64,000 bases of DNA, taken from the NCBI RefSeq assembly GCF_041261205.1, contig NZ_JBGCCH010000005.1, forward strand, positions 124,001 through 188,000, read 5' to 3'. Numbering within the stretch: position 1 is the stretch's first letter; each line of letters begins with the position of its first letter. The notes beneath the pieces were generated by a model that was given only the letters and a program-made list of their open reading frames with translations, had not been told where the DNA came from and ran no database searches. Origin of the DNA: Catenulispora sp. MAP5-51. Its GTDB lineage: Bacteria > Actinomycetota > Actinomycetes > Streptomycetales > Catenulisporaceae. A program made the translations under genes and the position numbers. Positions 44,825-52,661 of the stretch are shown here, one piece after another.

Positions 44825-45277
44825 GTAATACTCCCGCATCAGCTCGGTGGCCCACTCGGGCTGGGCCACCTCGCCGATCGGCCCGAACTCCGCCATGTAC
44901 GGCTTCACATCCAGCACCGGCGTCCCGTCGACGGCGTCGAGCCCGGCGACGTGCACGTCGCGCCCCTCCACCTTCAGCAGCCGGCAGCGCGAGACGCCGA
45001 TGCGGTTCGGCCGGTTCTTCCCGCGCTGGGCGAAGATGCCGACCAGCGGCCACTCCGTGTTGTTGCGCGGGTGCCGGGCGCCGGTCTGCACCTTCTCCGG
45101 GTCCACGAGGTGGAACTGGTAGACGACCTCCAGGTGCGAGAAGGCGTCCAGCCCGGCGAGGGCTTCGGGGCCGAAGCGGTCGTCGAGCCGGATCACGGCC
45201 GTCTCGCCGCCCCAGTCGTCGTCGCGCGGCTCGACGCGGCCGCCGACCACCTGCCCGATCGGGATGATGTTGGTCAT
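44822..45277 (-). CDS. trmO: TrmO-family (UPF0066) tRNA methyltransferase
   Basis: 151 residues, start ATG 45277. The beta-barrel TrmO/YaeB family is marked by VIRLDDRFGPEALAGLDAFS, HLEVVYQFH, RHPRNNTEWPLVGIFAQRG with PNRIGVSRCRLL, and GTPVLDVKPYM. TrmO uses S-adenosylmethionine to N6-methylate t6A37 in threonine tRNAs. The protein is short, lacking the C-terminal extension of the E. coli enzyme, as in many actinobacterial members. Confidence 0.85.
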   Translation of the reverse strand: MTNIIPIGQVVGGRVEPRDDDWGGETAVIRLDDRFGPEALAGLDAFSHLEVVYQFHLVDPEKVQTGARHPRNNTEWPLVGIFAQRGKNRPNRIGVSRCRLLKVEGRDVHVAGLDAVDGTPVLDVKPYMAEFGPIGEVAQPEWATELMREYY

Positions 45278-45323
45278 GCGGCCCAGGATAGGGCTGGGCA
45301 TCATGGCCGGGGGCGGCCGCCGA

Positions 45324-46016
45324 TCAGAACCCCATCGTGATGGAGGGCGGGGTCTGGCTGGCCTGCCACATGTTCCCCTTGAAGATGAGCCGGTAGCCCG
45401 AGGCCTGCTGGCTGAGGTCGAAGATGAGCTCGCCGCGGGAGGTGTCGCCGGGGTTCATATCGTGGTCCTGGAAGGCTTTGTCCTTCAGGTCGTCGTCGGC
45501 GCTGACCGAGGTCAGATACGAGGCGTTGGCGCTGTCGCGCATGTCGAAGGCGCCGATGGTGGAGAACATCAGCTGCTGGCTGCTGACGTTGGTGACCTCG
45601 AAGTCCAGCAGCAGCCACTCCCGGGTCGGGCCCGGAGTGAAGAAGGTGCCGGCCGGCGGGTTGTAGGGCATCGTGGCGGAGTGGATCTTGATCTTGAATC
45701 CGCCCTCGGTGACCGTGTCGGTGAGCTTGTAGGCCTGCCCCGAGGGGGCGACGGACGACGAGGTGTCCGCGTCCGGCAGCGAGGTGGAAGCCGAGGTGGA
45801 GGCCGAAGTGGAAGCCGAGGTGGAACCGGCGTCCGAGGGGAGCGTGGCCGTCGCCGAGCCCGGCGCCGACACCGTCTGCGAACCCAGCGCCCCCGTCGTG
45901 ACGGCCTGCCCCGGCGTCACCCCCTGCGACGCACATCCAGCTGCGGCCAACGCCATGACTCCCGCCGCGAGCAGAACGCGCACGGGCAGGCGGGATCGCC
46001 GAGATTGCACAGCCAT
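45324..46016 (-). CDS. Secreted lipoprotein with DUF4352-like domain
   Basis: 230 residues from ATG 46016, preceded by GGGGGAAG (ATG 46028 is an alternative). The signal peptide LPVRVLLAAGVMALAAAGC ends at the lipobox cysteine. A Ser/Thr/Ala spacer follows, including four TSAS units made by a 12-bp DNA repeat (45781-45828). The C-terminal beta domain (about 95-230) has TREWLLLDFEVTNVSSQQLM, the layout of DUF4352 (telokin-like) extracellular domains. It is likely anchored to the outer face of the membrane; the role is unknown. Confidence 0.82.
   Translation of the reverse strand: MAVQSRRSRLPVRVLLAAGVMALAAAGCASQGVTPGQAVTTGALGSQTVSAPGSATATLPSDAGSTSASTSASTSASTSLPDADTSSSVAPSGQAYKLTDTVTEGGFKIKIHSATMPYNPPAGTFFTPGPTREWLLLDFEVTNVSSQQLMFSTIGAFDMRDSANASYLTSVSADDDLKDKAFQDHDMNPGDTSRGELIFDLSQQASGYRLIFKGNMWQASQTPPSITMGF
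45781..45828. repeat. 12-bp tandem repeat x4 in the lipoprotein spacer
   Basis: GAGGTGGAAGCC, GAGGTGGAGGCC, GAAGTGGAAGCC and GAGGTGGAACCG lie end to end. On the coding strand they give the flexible TSAS spacer after the lipid anchor. Confidence 0.9.
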
Positions 46017-46069
46017 TTCTTCCCCCATGTTTGAAGAGTCCCCACGTCGCACAACAGAGTACTGCCAGG

Positions 46070-46831
46070 TCATTGCCGCTGGTCGAGGTGGAGCCACCAC
46101 GTGATCCCGACGCCGATCTGACGGAAGCCGCAGGACTCGTACAGCATCTTGCCCTCCGGAGTCGCGTTCAGCACGGCGTTGTCGGCCCCCGCCTCGGCTG
46201 CGGCCGCCACGACCGCGCGCAGCAGCCCGGTTCCGAGTCCCCGCCGCTGAAAGGCCGGCCACACCTCCATGTCGAACACGCCGGCTGTATCGCCGTTCAG
46301 ATGCGACCACGCGCGGCCTGCGAATCTGCGGCTGCCATGGTTGTCGCTGCCATCACGGCCGCGCCGGTCGTCGTAGGCGGCGGCGTACCAGGAACGCTGA
46401 GGACGGACGCGGGTCATCTTCAACGTGTCCCGGTACGCCGCATACTCCCCGGTGTAATCGACGGTGTCCTGCTGAAGTTCGATGCGGGGATCGACGGGAG
46501 CGCCGGGTTCGCCGGGAGCGCCGACATCGGCCACCGGGGCCGTCATCCACCACGGCTCCCACCCGCGCTCGAACCCCGCGGCCGCCAGAGCCGACGTGTC
46601 GACGTCCGTCCCCAGCCAGGCGCCGATGGTCCGGACCCCCGTCTCGCGGGCCCGTTCCACACCGCGCGCGACCGCGTCAGCCGGGATCCGCTGCGGGAAC
46701 ATCAGGTTCTGCTCGTCGCCCTCGCGCGCCCAGAGCAGCGGCCCGTCGCTCCACGTCTGGCCGCCCAAGACCGCGGCGCGGCAGGTGAACCAGCAGGTCT
46801 GGGCGGCTTCGCAAGCCTCAACCGTCGGCAT
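46070..46831 (-). CDS. GNAT-family N-acetyltransferase
   Basis: 253 residues. The N-terminal half (WFTCRAAVLGG, GAWLGTDVDTSALAAAGFERG) and the C-terminal half each resemble a GNAT domain; the C-terminal one has the acetyl-CoA motif EVWPAFQRRGLGTGLLRAVV and ends ATPEGKMLYESCGFRQIG. It is therefore a two-domain GNAT in which only the second domain keeps the cofactor loop. The substrate is unknown. The gene stands between the lipoprotein gene (53 bases) and a plus-strand membrane protein gene. Confidence 0.88.
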   Translation of the reverse strand: MPTVEACEAAQTCWFTCRAAVLGGQTWSDGPLLWAREGDEQNLMFPQRIPADAVARGVERARETGVRTIGAWLGTDVDTSALAAAGFERGWEPWWMTAPVADVGAPGEPGAPVDPRIELQQDTVDYTGEYAAYRDTLKMTRVRPQRSWYAAAYDDRRGRDGSDNHGSRRFAGRAWSHLNGDTAGVFDMEVWPAFQRRGLGTGLLRAVVAAAAEAGADNAVLNATPEGKMLYESCGFRQIGVGITWWLHLDQRQ

Positions 46832-46942
46832 ACGACCACGGTAGACGCTGCGGCCGACACCGCTCGACCGTTCCGTAACAACCCCAGCCTGGTGCGCGTC
46901 GAGTTACACGCGGGGGAGCAACCGAGCGGGAAAGGACGCCAC

Positions 46943-47869
46943 GTGCGCGACGATCTGCCTCATGCGATGCGGGAGACCGCGCGCAAGTTGGAGCCGGACG
47001 TCGTACGTCTGGCCGCCGGCGGGGTGACGCGCGGGACGCGGATGCGGCGCGTGGAGCGGGCGGTGCAGGTTCTGGGCTCGGCGCTGGCGGTGGCCGTGGT
47101 CTTCGCGGGGGTGACGTTCCTGGAGCCGCATCGGACGTCGGGGGACGGCAGCCGCGGGGGAGAGGTCAACCAGCCTGCTGCTTCGGCTCCCGGCAACGCC
47201 TTCGGGACTGCCACCCCGGGTGCCCCGGACGCCCCGAACTCGAGCGCGACGAATCCGAGCACGCCCGACCCCGACCCCAGCACGCCCGACCCCGGCGCGA
47301 CCACCCCGGACGCCACCGTGCCAAGCTCCACCGGCAACCAGCAGATCTCCGACGACGAGCTGGACGCCACCCTGAAATCCTGTCTCGCCGGCACCGGAGT
47401 CAGCGGCCGCGGCTACGTGGCCTTCGCCGGCACGACCACGGTCAGCGCCCAGATCACCGCCGGGAACGACGTCGGCTTCATCGCCATCGTCGTCTCCGCC
47501 CCCGGCGCCGCCCGGCCCGGGCGCGGCGCGCCGCAGCTTCTCGCGGACGGCTCGGTCGCCTACGTCTCGGAAGGACCGGGAACCTCCGACGGCCGCCACG
47601 CCGACAAGACCGAGCTCACTGTGACTCTCGTCCGCACCGACGGTGCGAGCCTGACTGCCCTGGAGACCAACTCCTCGTCCGAGAAGAGCGCCGCTGCTCC
47701 AGGCGCTCCGCTGTTGCTCTCCGATAAGCAGGTCCTCGCGGTTCTGGACAACCCGGCGTGGGACGCGGCGGCGGCAGCCGCGTCCGCTTCACCGAACTCG
47801 GCTTGGGGAAACTCGCCGCAGGACACCCTGGCGACCGCGCTCCCGCCCTCCGTGCCGAACCGTCGCTAG
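46943..47869 (+). CDS. Membrane-anchored protein with cytoplasmic head and proline-rich spacer
   Basis: 308 residues from GTG 46943 (SD GGAAAGGA). A short cytoplasmic segment (1-42, basic) precedes one membrane span (about 43-62, VLGSALAVAVVFAGVTFL). Outside is a Pro/Thr/Ser spacer (PSTPDPDPSTPDPG) and a small globular domain (about 138-250, SDDELDATLKSCLAGTGVSG...). The topology is that of many actinobacterial anti-sigma-like or sensor proteins, but there is no zinc-binding HxxxCxxC motif and no sigma factor gene next to it. I do not recognise a family. Confidence 0.75.
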   Translation: MRDDLPHAMRETARKLEPDVVRLAAGGVTRGTRMRRVERAVQVLGSALAVAVVFAGVTFLEPHRTSGDGSRGGEVNQPAASAPGNAFGTATPGAPDAPNSSATNPSTPDPDPSTPDPGATTPDATVPSSTGNQQISDDELDATLKSCLAGTGVSGRGYVAFAGTTTVSAQITAGNDVGFIAIVVSAPGAARPGRGAPQLLADGSVAYVSEGPGTSDGRHADKTELTVTLVRTDGASLTALETNSSSEKSAAAPGAPLLLSDKQVLAVLDNPAWDAAAAAASASPNSAWGNSPQDTLATALPPSVPNRR

Positions 47870-47996
47870 CCGCGGCCCGCGGCCCGGCGGCATCGGCAAC
47901 TCCTAGCCGTTTCGCCGAATGGCGCTCCCCCGATGGCGGGGCCCATGGCTGCCGATGAGCATGGCGGAGGATGTCCGCCGAGCCCGAGGAGCAGCC

Positions 47997-49826
47997 GTGA
48001 CCGCACAGGGGAGCGCACAGGGGAGCGCCGACCTCGGCGACCGCACCGATTTCGCCAACGCCGACCGGGGCTTCCTCGCCGCTCCCGAGCAGCGGCAGAT
48101 CAAGACCGCGGAGGGCAAGATCGCCTGGGACTTCGACGCCATGGCCTTCCTGGACGGCGACTGCCCCGACACCGTGACCCCGAGCCTGTGGCGGCAGTCG
48201 CAACTGTGTGCGAGGGCCGGGCTGTACGAGGTGGTCCAGGGCGTCTACCAGATCCGCGGCTTCGATCTGTCGAACATGACGCTGATCGAGGGCGACACTG
48301 GCGTGGTCGTGGTGGACCCGCTGGTCTCGGCCGAGACCGCGGCCGCCGGGCTCGCGCTGTACCGGAAGGTGCGCGGCGACAAGCCGGTGACCGGCGTCGT
48401 CTACACGCACTCGCACATCGACCACTTCGGCGGCGTCGAGGGCGTCCTGGAGGCGGGCTCGAAGGCGCCGATCCTGGCGCCGGAGGGCTTCATGGCCGAG
48501 GCGGTGTCGGAGAACGTCTACGCCGGCACCGCGATGTTGCGCCGCGGCATCTACTACTCCGGCGCGAACGTGGCCCACAACGCCGAGTCGCACGTGGGCA
48601 TGGGGCTGGGCTTCGCGGCGTCGACCGGCACCGTGGGCCTGCTCGCGCCGACGAAGTCGATCACCCGGACCGGGCAGGAGGAGACGGTCGACGGCGTGCG
48701 GTTTGTCTTTCAGATGACGCCGGGCACCGAGGCCCCGTCGGAGATGAACTTCCTGCTGCCAGATCGCAGGGCCCTGTGTATGGCCGAGAACGCCACGCAC
48801 AACCTGCACAACATCCTGACGCTGCGCGGAGCCCAGGTCCGCGACGCCCGCATCTGGTCGCACTACCTGGGGCAGGCCTTGGACCTGTCCGCCGACAAGG
48901 CGGACGTCGTGTTCGCCTCGCACCACTGGCCGACGTGGGGAGCCGGCGAGCTCCGCGACTTCCTGGAGATCCAGCGGGACCTCTACGCCTACCTGCACGA
49001 CCAGACCCTGCGCATGATGAACCAGGGCCTGGTCGGCGCCGAGATCGCCGAGCTGATCCAGCTCCCGCCGACCCTGGAGGCGGCCTGGCACACACACGGC
49101 TACTACGGCTCGGTCAGCCACAACGTGAAGGCGGTCTACCAGCGCTACCTCGGCTGGTACTCCGGGCACCCCTCCGACCTGTGGGAGCACCCGCCGGCGG
49201 AGACGGCGAAGCGCTACGCGATCTGCTTCGGCGGCGTCCCGAACCTGGTCGCCAAGGCCCGCGAGTACGCCGACGACGGCGACCTGCGCTTCGCCGCGCA
49301 GCTGCTGAAGCACGCCGTCTTCGCCGACCCCTCGAACCAGGACGCGAAGCACACCCTGGCCGACGTCTTCGAACGCCTCGCCCTCGGCGCCGAGAACGCC
49401 ACCTGGCGCAACTGCTACCTGATGGGCGCCTCGGAGCTCCGCGACGGCGTGCAGCCCACCCCGATCGGCGCCGCCGGCATGGCCGCGGCCCTGAGCGTCC
49501 CGCAACTGCTCGACACCTTGGCCATCCGCGTGAACGGCCCGAAGGCCTGGGACGCGAAGGCGGTGACGGACTGGCACTTCACCGATCTCGACGAGCACTA
49601 CCGCCTCACCCTCCAGAACGGCGTCCTGACGTACAGCCCGCAGACGGCGAAGACGGGCGCACCGCCCCCCGACGCCACCTTCACGCTGACCAAGCCGCAG
49701 TTCCTCACAGCGCTCGCGGGCGGCGGGTTGGACGGCGTGACGGTGAACGGCGACCTTTCGGTGCTTCAGACGATCGTGGGGGTGCTGGACGCGCCGGATC
49801 CGGATTTCGCGATCGTGACGCCGTGA
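47997..49826 (+). CDS. Alkyl/aryl sulfatase, metallo-beta-lactamase fold (SdsA1/YjcS type)
   Basis: 609 residues from GTG 47997 with GAGGAG six bases upstream. It has the full type III sulfatase layout: MBL domain with the zinc motif YTHSHIDHFGG, AENATHNLHN (further zinc ligands) and SHHWPTWG; a helical dimerisation domain (AKRYAICFGG to LADVFERLALGAEN); and a C-terminal SCP2-like lipid-binding domain (about 505-609). The enzyme hydrolyses alkyl sulfates such as dodecyl sulfate to alcohol and sulfate. There is no signal peptide, so it is probably cytoplasmic. Confidence 0.95.
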   Translation: MTAQGSAQGSADLGDRTDFANADRGFLAAPEQRQIKTAEGKIAWDFDAMAFLDGDCPDTVTPSLWRQSQLCARAGLYEVVQGVYQIRGFDLSNMTLIEGDTGVVVVDPLVSAETAAAGLALYRKVRGDKPVTGVVYTHSHIDHFGGVEGVLEAGSKAPILAPEGFMAEAVSENVYAGTAMLRRGIYYSGANVAHNAESHVGMGLGFAASTGTVGLLAPTKSITRTGQEETVDGVRFVFQMTPGTEAPSEMNFLLPDRRALCMAENATHNLHNILTLRGAQVRDARIWSHYLGQALDLSADKADVVFASHHWPTWGAGELRDFLEIQRDLYAYLHDQTLRMMNQGLVGAEIAELIQLPPTLEAAWHTHGYYGSVSHNVKAVYQRYLGWYSGHPSDLWEHPPAETAKRYAICFGGVPNLVAKAREYADDGDLRFAAQLLKHAVFADPSNQDAKHTLADVFERLALGAENATWRNCYLMGASELRDGVQPTPIGAAGMAAALSVPQLLDTLAIRVNGPKAWDAKAVTDWHFTDLDEHYRLTLQNGVLTYSPQTAKTGAPPPDATFTLTKPQFLTALAGGGLDGVTVNGDLSVLQTIVGVLDAPDPDFAIVTP

Positions 49827-49839
49827 TCGGCCGGCCTGA

Positions 49840-50727
49840 CTACATCGCCCCCGCGTCCACCGCCTGCCACATCGTCGGATACAGCGGCCGGAAGCCGAGC
49901 ACCCGGCGCGCTTTGGTGTTCTCCACGATGCCGAACCAGGGCTCGGTCACCGTGCGTCCGGTCATCTCCGGGGTCAGGTCGCGGCCCGTGTAGCGGTAGA
50001 TCTCGGCGAGGGTGGCGGCGGAGTCGTCGGCGATGTTGAAGGTCTCGCCGCTCAGGCCGTCGGCGCGCAGGGCCAGGATGAGGCCCTGGGCGACGTCGGC
50101 GTGGTGGACCATCTGGAGGCGGCGGGAGGGGTGCCAGTCCAGGGGGCGCTTCATGAACTCCTGGATGTGCGGGTCGCCGTCGCCGTAGACGAAGGCCAGG
50201 CGCACGACTCGGAGGTCCAGGCCGCGGTGCGTTCGCAGGTCCTGCAACGAGTTCTCGGCCGCGACCTTCGACGCCGGGTACGGTCCGCCCCAGGCGATCG
50301 GCCCGAGTTCGGACTGCTCGTTCTGCGGTGCGGTGTGGCCGCCGCCGTAGACCAGGTTGGTGCTGGCGAACACGAAGCGGGTCACGCCGGCCTCCAGCGC
50401 GGCCTCGGCCAGGGCTGTCGAGGCGTCGGCGTTCACCGCGTTCGCGCGCTCGGGGGTCGGGGAGTCGCGGAAGGTGGCGGCGAGGTGGATCACCGCGGCC
50501 GTGCCGTCGACGACGGCCTTGAAGCCGGCGGCGTCCAGGGTCGCCAGGTCGCCGACGACCAGGTCGGCGTCGGCCGCGCGCAGCCGGAGTGCGGTGTCCG
50601 ACTCCGGGTCGCGGACCAGGGCGCGGACTGCCTCGCCCTGGGCGAGCAGCCGGGGGATCAGGCGGCTGCCGACCGTGCCGGTGGCGCCGGTGACCAGGAT
50701 GGGCTTGGCGGAAAAGGTGGTGGTCAT
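49840..50727 (-). CDS. NAD-dependent epimerase/dehydratase family protein
   Basis: 295 residues. The extended-SDR start PILVTGATGTVGSRLIPRLL binds NAD(P), and the active site has FASTNLVYGG and YPASK (Tyr and Lys both present). LRVVRLAFVYGDGDP and FNIADDSAATLAEIY complete the family. It acts on a nucleotide sugar or similar substrate; the exact reaction cannot be told. It is divergent from an XRE regulator 132 bases away, which probably controls it. Confidence 0.9.
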   Translation of the reverse strand: MTTTFSAKPILVTGATGTVGSRLIPRLLAQGEAVRALVRDPESDTALRLRAADADLVVGDLATLDAAGFKAVVDGTAAVIHLAATFRDSPTPERANAVNADASTALAEAALEAGVTRFVFASTNLVYGGGHTAPQNEQSELGPIAWGGPYPASKVAAENSLQDLRTHRGLDLRVVRLAFVYGDGDPHIQEFMKRPLDWHPSRRLQMVHHADVAQGLILALRADGLSGETFNIADDSAATLAEIYRYTGRDLTPEMTGRTVTEPWFGIVENTKARRVLGFRPLYPTMWQAVDAGAM

Positions 50728-50859
50728 GGTGTTCGTCTCCTTCGCGCTGCTGCTGACACCCTGAACGTTGCCGCAGGTCGGAGCCGGTGTGCAGAGACCC
50801 GCTCATCCTGGGACTCCCGATCCCTGGATAGCGCGCGGCAGGTGCGCGATGCTGGATGG

Positions 50860-51720
50860 GTGCTCAAGATCGACCGTGCCGAACTGTCCGCCTTCCTGCG
50901 CACCCGCCGTGAGCGGCTGCGTCCGGAGGACATCGGCCTGCCCGCCAACACCCGCCGCCGTACGTCCGGCCTGCGCCGCGAGGAGGTGGCGATGCTGGCC
51001 GGCATGTCGGTCGACTACTACACGCGGCTGGAGCAGGCGCGGGGGCCGCAGCCCTCGGCGCAGCTGCTCAGCGCGCTGTCGCGGGCGCTGCGGCTGACCA
51101 AGGACGAGCACGACCACCTGTTCCACCTTTCCGGCCTGATGCCGGAGGACGAGAACCGGCTGCCGACCGAGCACGTGCGCCCCGGCGTGCTGCACCTGCT
51201 GGACAAGCTCGACGACACCCCGGCGATGGTGGTCGGCGACCGCGGCGACATCCTGGCCTGGAACACGATGCACGCCGCGCTGATGGGCGACCCCGGCCGC
51301 ATCCCGGTGGAGGAGCGCAACATCCCCTGGCAGCACTTCTGCAACCCGGACTCGGCGGCGTACTTCCTGCCCGAGGACTTCGTCCGCAACGGGGAGAACA
51401 CGGTCGCGGACCTCCGCGCGCGCCTGGCCGCCCACCCCGACGACACCCGGCTGCGCGCCCTCGTCGAGGAACTCAGGGTACGGAGTTCCCGCTTCGCCGA
51501 CCTGTGGGAGCGGCACGACGTGAAGCGCCGCCGCGCCGACCACAAGACCGTGCTGCACCCGCTCGTCGGCCGCATCGACCTGGACTGCGAGGTCATGTTC
51601 TCCCCGGAGCACGACCAGCGCCTGATCATCCACTCGGCGCGGGCCGGGACTCCGGCGCAGCAGGCGCTCCAGCTGTTGCGGGTGATCGGTACCCAGCGCA
51701 TGGCGGAGTCTGACGCGTAG
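50860..51720 (+). CDS. XRE-family regulator with MmyB-like ligand domain
   Basis: 286 residues from GTG 50860. The helix-turn-helix reads RRTSGLRREEVAMLAGMSVD and YYTRLEQARG; the ligand domain (about 105-275) includes PAMVVGDRGDILAWNTMHAA, RSSRFADLWERHDVKRR and HPLVGRIDLDCEV. It is the same architecture as the regulator at 39520 and sits in the same divergent arrangement with an oxidoreductase gene. Its TAG stop is duplicated in frame 24 bases later by a direct repeat. Confidence 0.93.
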   Translation: MLKIDRAELSAFLRTRRERLRPEDIGLPANTRRRTSGLRREEVAMLAGMSVDYYTRLEQARGPQPSAQLLSALSRALRLTKDEHDHLFHLSGLMPEDENRLPTEHVRPGVLHLLDKLDDTPAMVVGDRGDILAWNTMHAALMGDPGRIPVEERNIPWQHFCNPDSAAYFLPEDFVRNGENTVADLRARLAAHPDDTRLRALVEELRVRSSRFADLWERHDVKRRRADHKTVLHPLVGRIDLDCEVMFSPEHDQRLIIHSARAGTPAQQALQLLRVIGTQRMAESDA

Positions 51721-51755
51721 CGAAAAACCGAGCCCGATGCGTAGCGAAAATACGT
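51712..51755. repeat. 24-bp direct repeat duplicating the TAG stop of the XRE gene
   Basis: GCGTAGCGAAAA occurs at 51715-51726 and again at 51739-51750, in a 24-bp repeat. The first TAG (51718-51720) is the stop; the second (51742-51744) is in the same frame. Confidence 0.9.
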
Positions 51756-51811
51756 CACCAAACGGAGGGCGTGCTCCCGCGAACGGCCGTCCCACCGATA
51801 CGGTTGTCAGT

Positions 51812-52111
51812 ATGTTGGTGAGGGCTACTAAGGTCGGCTTGGTTGTCGGTGTGCTGCTGGTGATCGCTGCGGTGTACGCGCTGTATAAGGGTTCGAGCAC
51901 CGCTCCCACCTGCGACGGCAGGCAGATGTCCGCCTCGGACAGGTGCATCACGCACTATGCCGACGGCCACACCGTCACCCAGGACTACACGCAGGCCAAG
52001 CACTACGACGCCGGGCTGGCCTGGGTCCTGTTGGTCGGGGGTGTCGCGGTCGCCGCGGCCTCGGCGACCGGCTGGCAGCGCCGTCGCGGTTACCGCCTCG
52101 GCGAAGCCTGA
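51812..52111 (+). CDS. Small membrane protein with two spans
   Basis: 99 residues from ATG 51812. One membrane span lies at about 8-26 (VGLVVGVLLVIAAVYAL), a short extracytoplasmic loop contains two cysteines (PTCDGRQM, DRCITHYADG), and a second span lies at about 70-86. The tail is basic. The paired cysteines could form a disulphide outside. I recognise no family. The 3' end overlaps the convergent GNAT gene by 22 bases. Confidence 0.75.
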   Translation: MLVRATKVGLVVGVLLVIAAVYALYKGSSTAPTCDGRQMSASDRCITHYADGHTVTQDYTQAKHYDAGLAWVLLVGGVAVAAASATGWQRRRGYRLGEA

Positions 52112-52596
52112 GAGCGGTCCAACGCCCAGACCGTGCAGGGCTTGCCGAGGACCTCGTCCTCGCGGCGCGGTGTGAAGCCCAGCCGCTCGGCCACCGCGAT
52201 CGACGCCTGGTTCTCGGCGTGGATCATCGCGGTGATCCGCGTCAGCTCCAGATCGCCGAATCCCCAGTCCAGAACGGCGCGCGCGGCCTCGGTCGCGTAG
52301 CCGTTGCCCCAGTGCCCGCGCGCGAAGGTCCAGCCGACCTCGGTCTCGCCGAACTGGTCCCACCAGTTGAGCCCGGACCGGCCGATCGCCTCCCCGGTGG
52401 CCAGCGACTCCACCACACACAGGCCGTAGCCGCGGGCCGCCCAGCAGTCCTCGATCTCGCGGAGCCGGGCCTCGGCGCGCTCCCGCGTGTACGCGCCGAC
52501 GAACTCGTTGACCTCGGGATCGGCGTGGAGCTCGATCCAGAAGTCGACGTCGGCCGTGGTGGCGGGGCGCAGTCGCAGGCGTTCGGTGGTGATCAT
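52090..52596 (-). CDS. RimJ/RimL-type GNAT N-acetyltransferase
   Basis: 168 residues from ATG 52596. The start ITTERLRLRPATTADVDFW, the middle GWTFARGHWGNGYATEAARA (acetyl-CoA loop) and the end NQASIAVAERLGFTPRRED are typical of the RimJ/RimL subgroup that acetylates amines, including ribosomal protein N termini and small molecules. The substrate is unknown. It is convergent with, and overlaps, the small membrane protein gene. Confidence 0.92.
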   Translation of the reverse strand: MITTERLRLRPATTADVDFWIELHADPEVNEFVGAYTRERAEARLREIEDCWAARGYGLCVVESLATGEAIGRSGLNWWDQFGETEVGWTFARGHWGNGYATEAARAVLDWGFGDLELTRITAMIHAENQASIAVAERLGFTPRREDEVLGKPCTVWALDRSQASPRR

Positions 52597-52661
52597 CACA
52601 CCACTGTAGGACGGGTTCTCATCCGCTGCGGCGCGGGAGCGTCCCGGATTGCCGCGGCTCC

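Noticed and set aside
47616-49598. Minus-strand open frame of 660 codons opposite the alkylsulfatase gene
   Set aside because: It has shadow composition; the sulfatase motifs and all three domains are on the plus strand.
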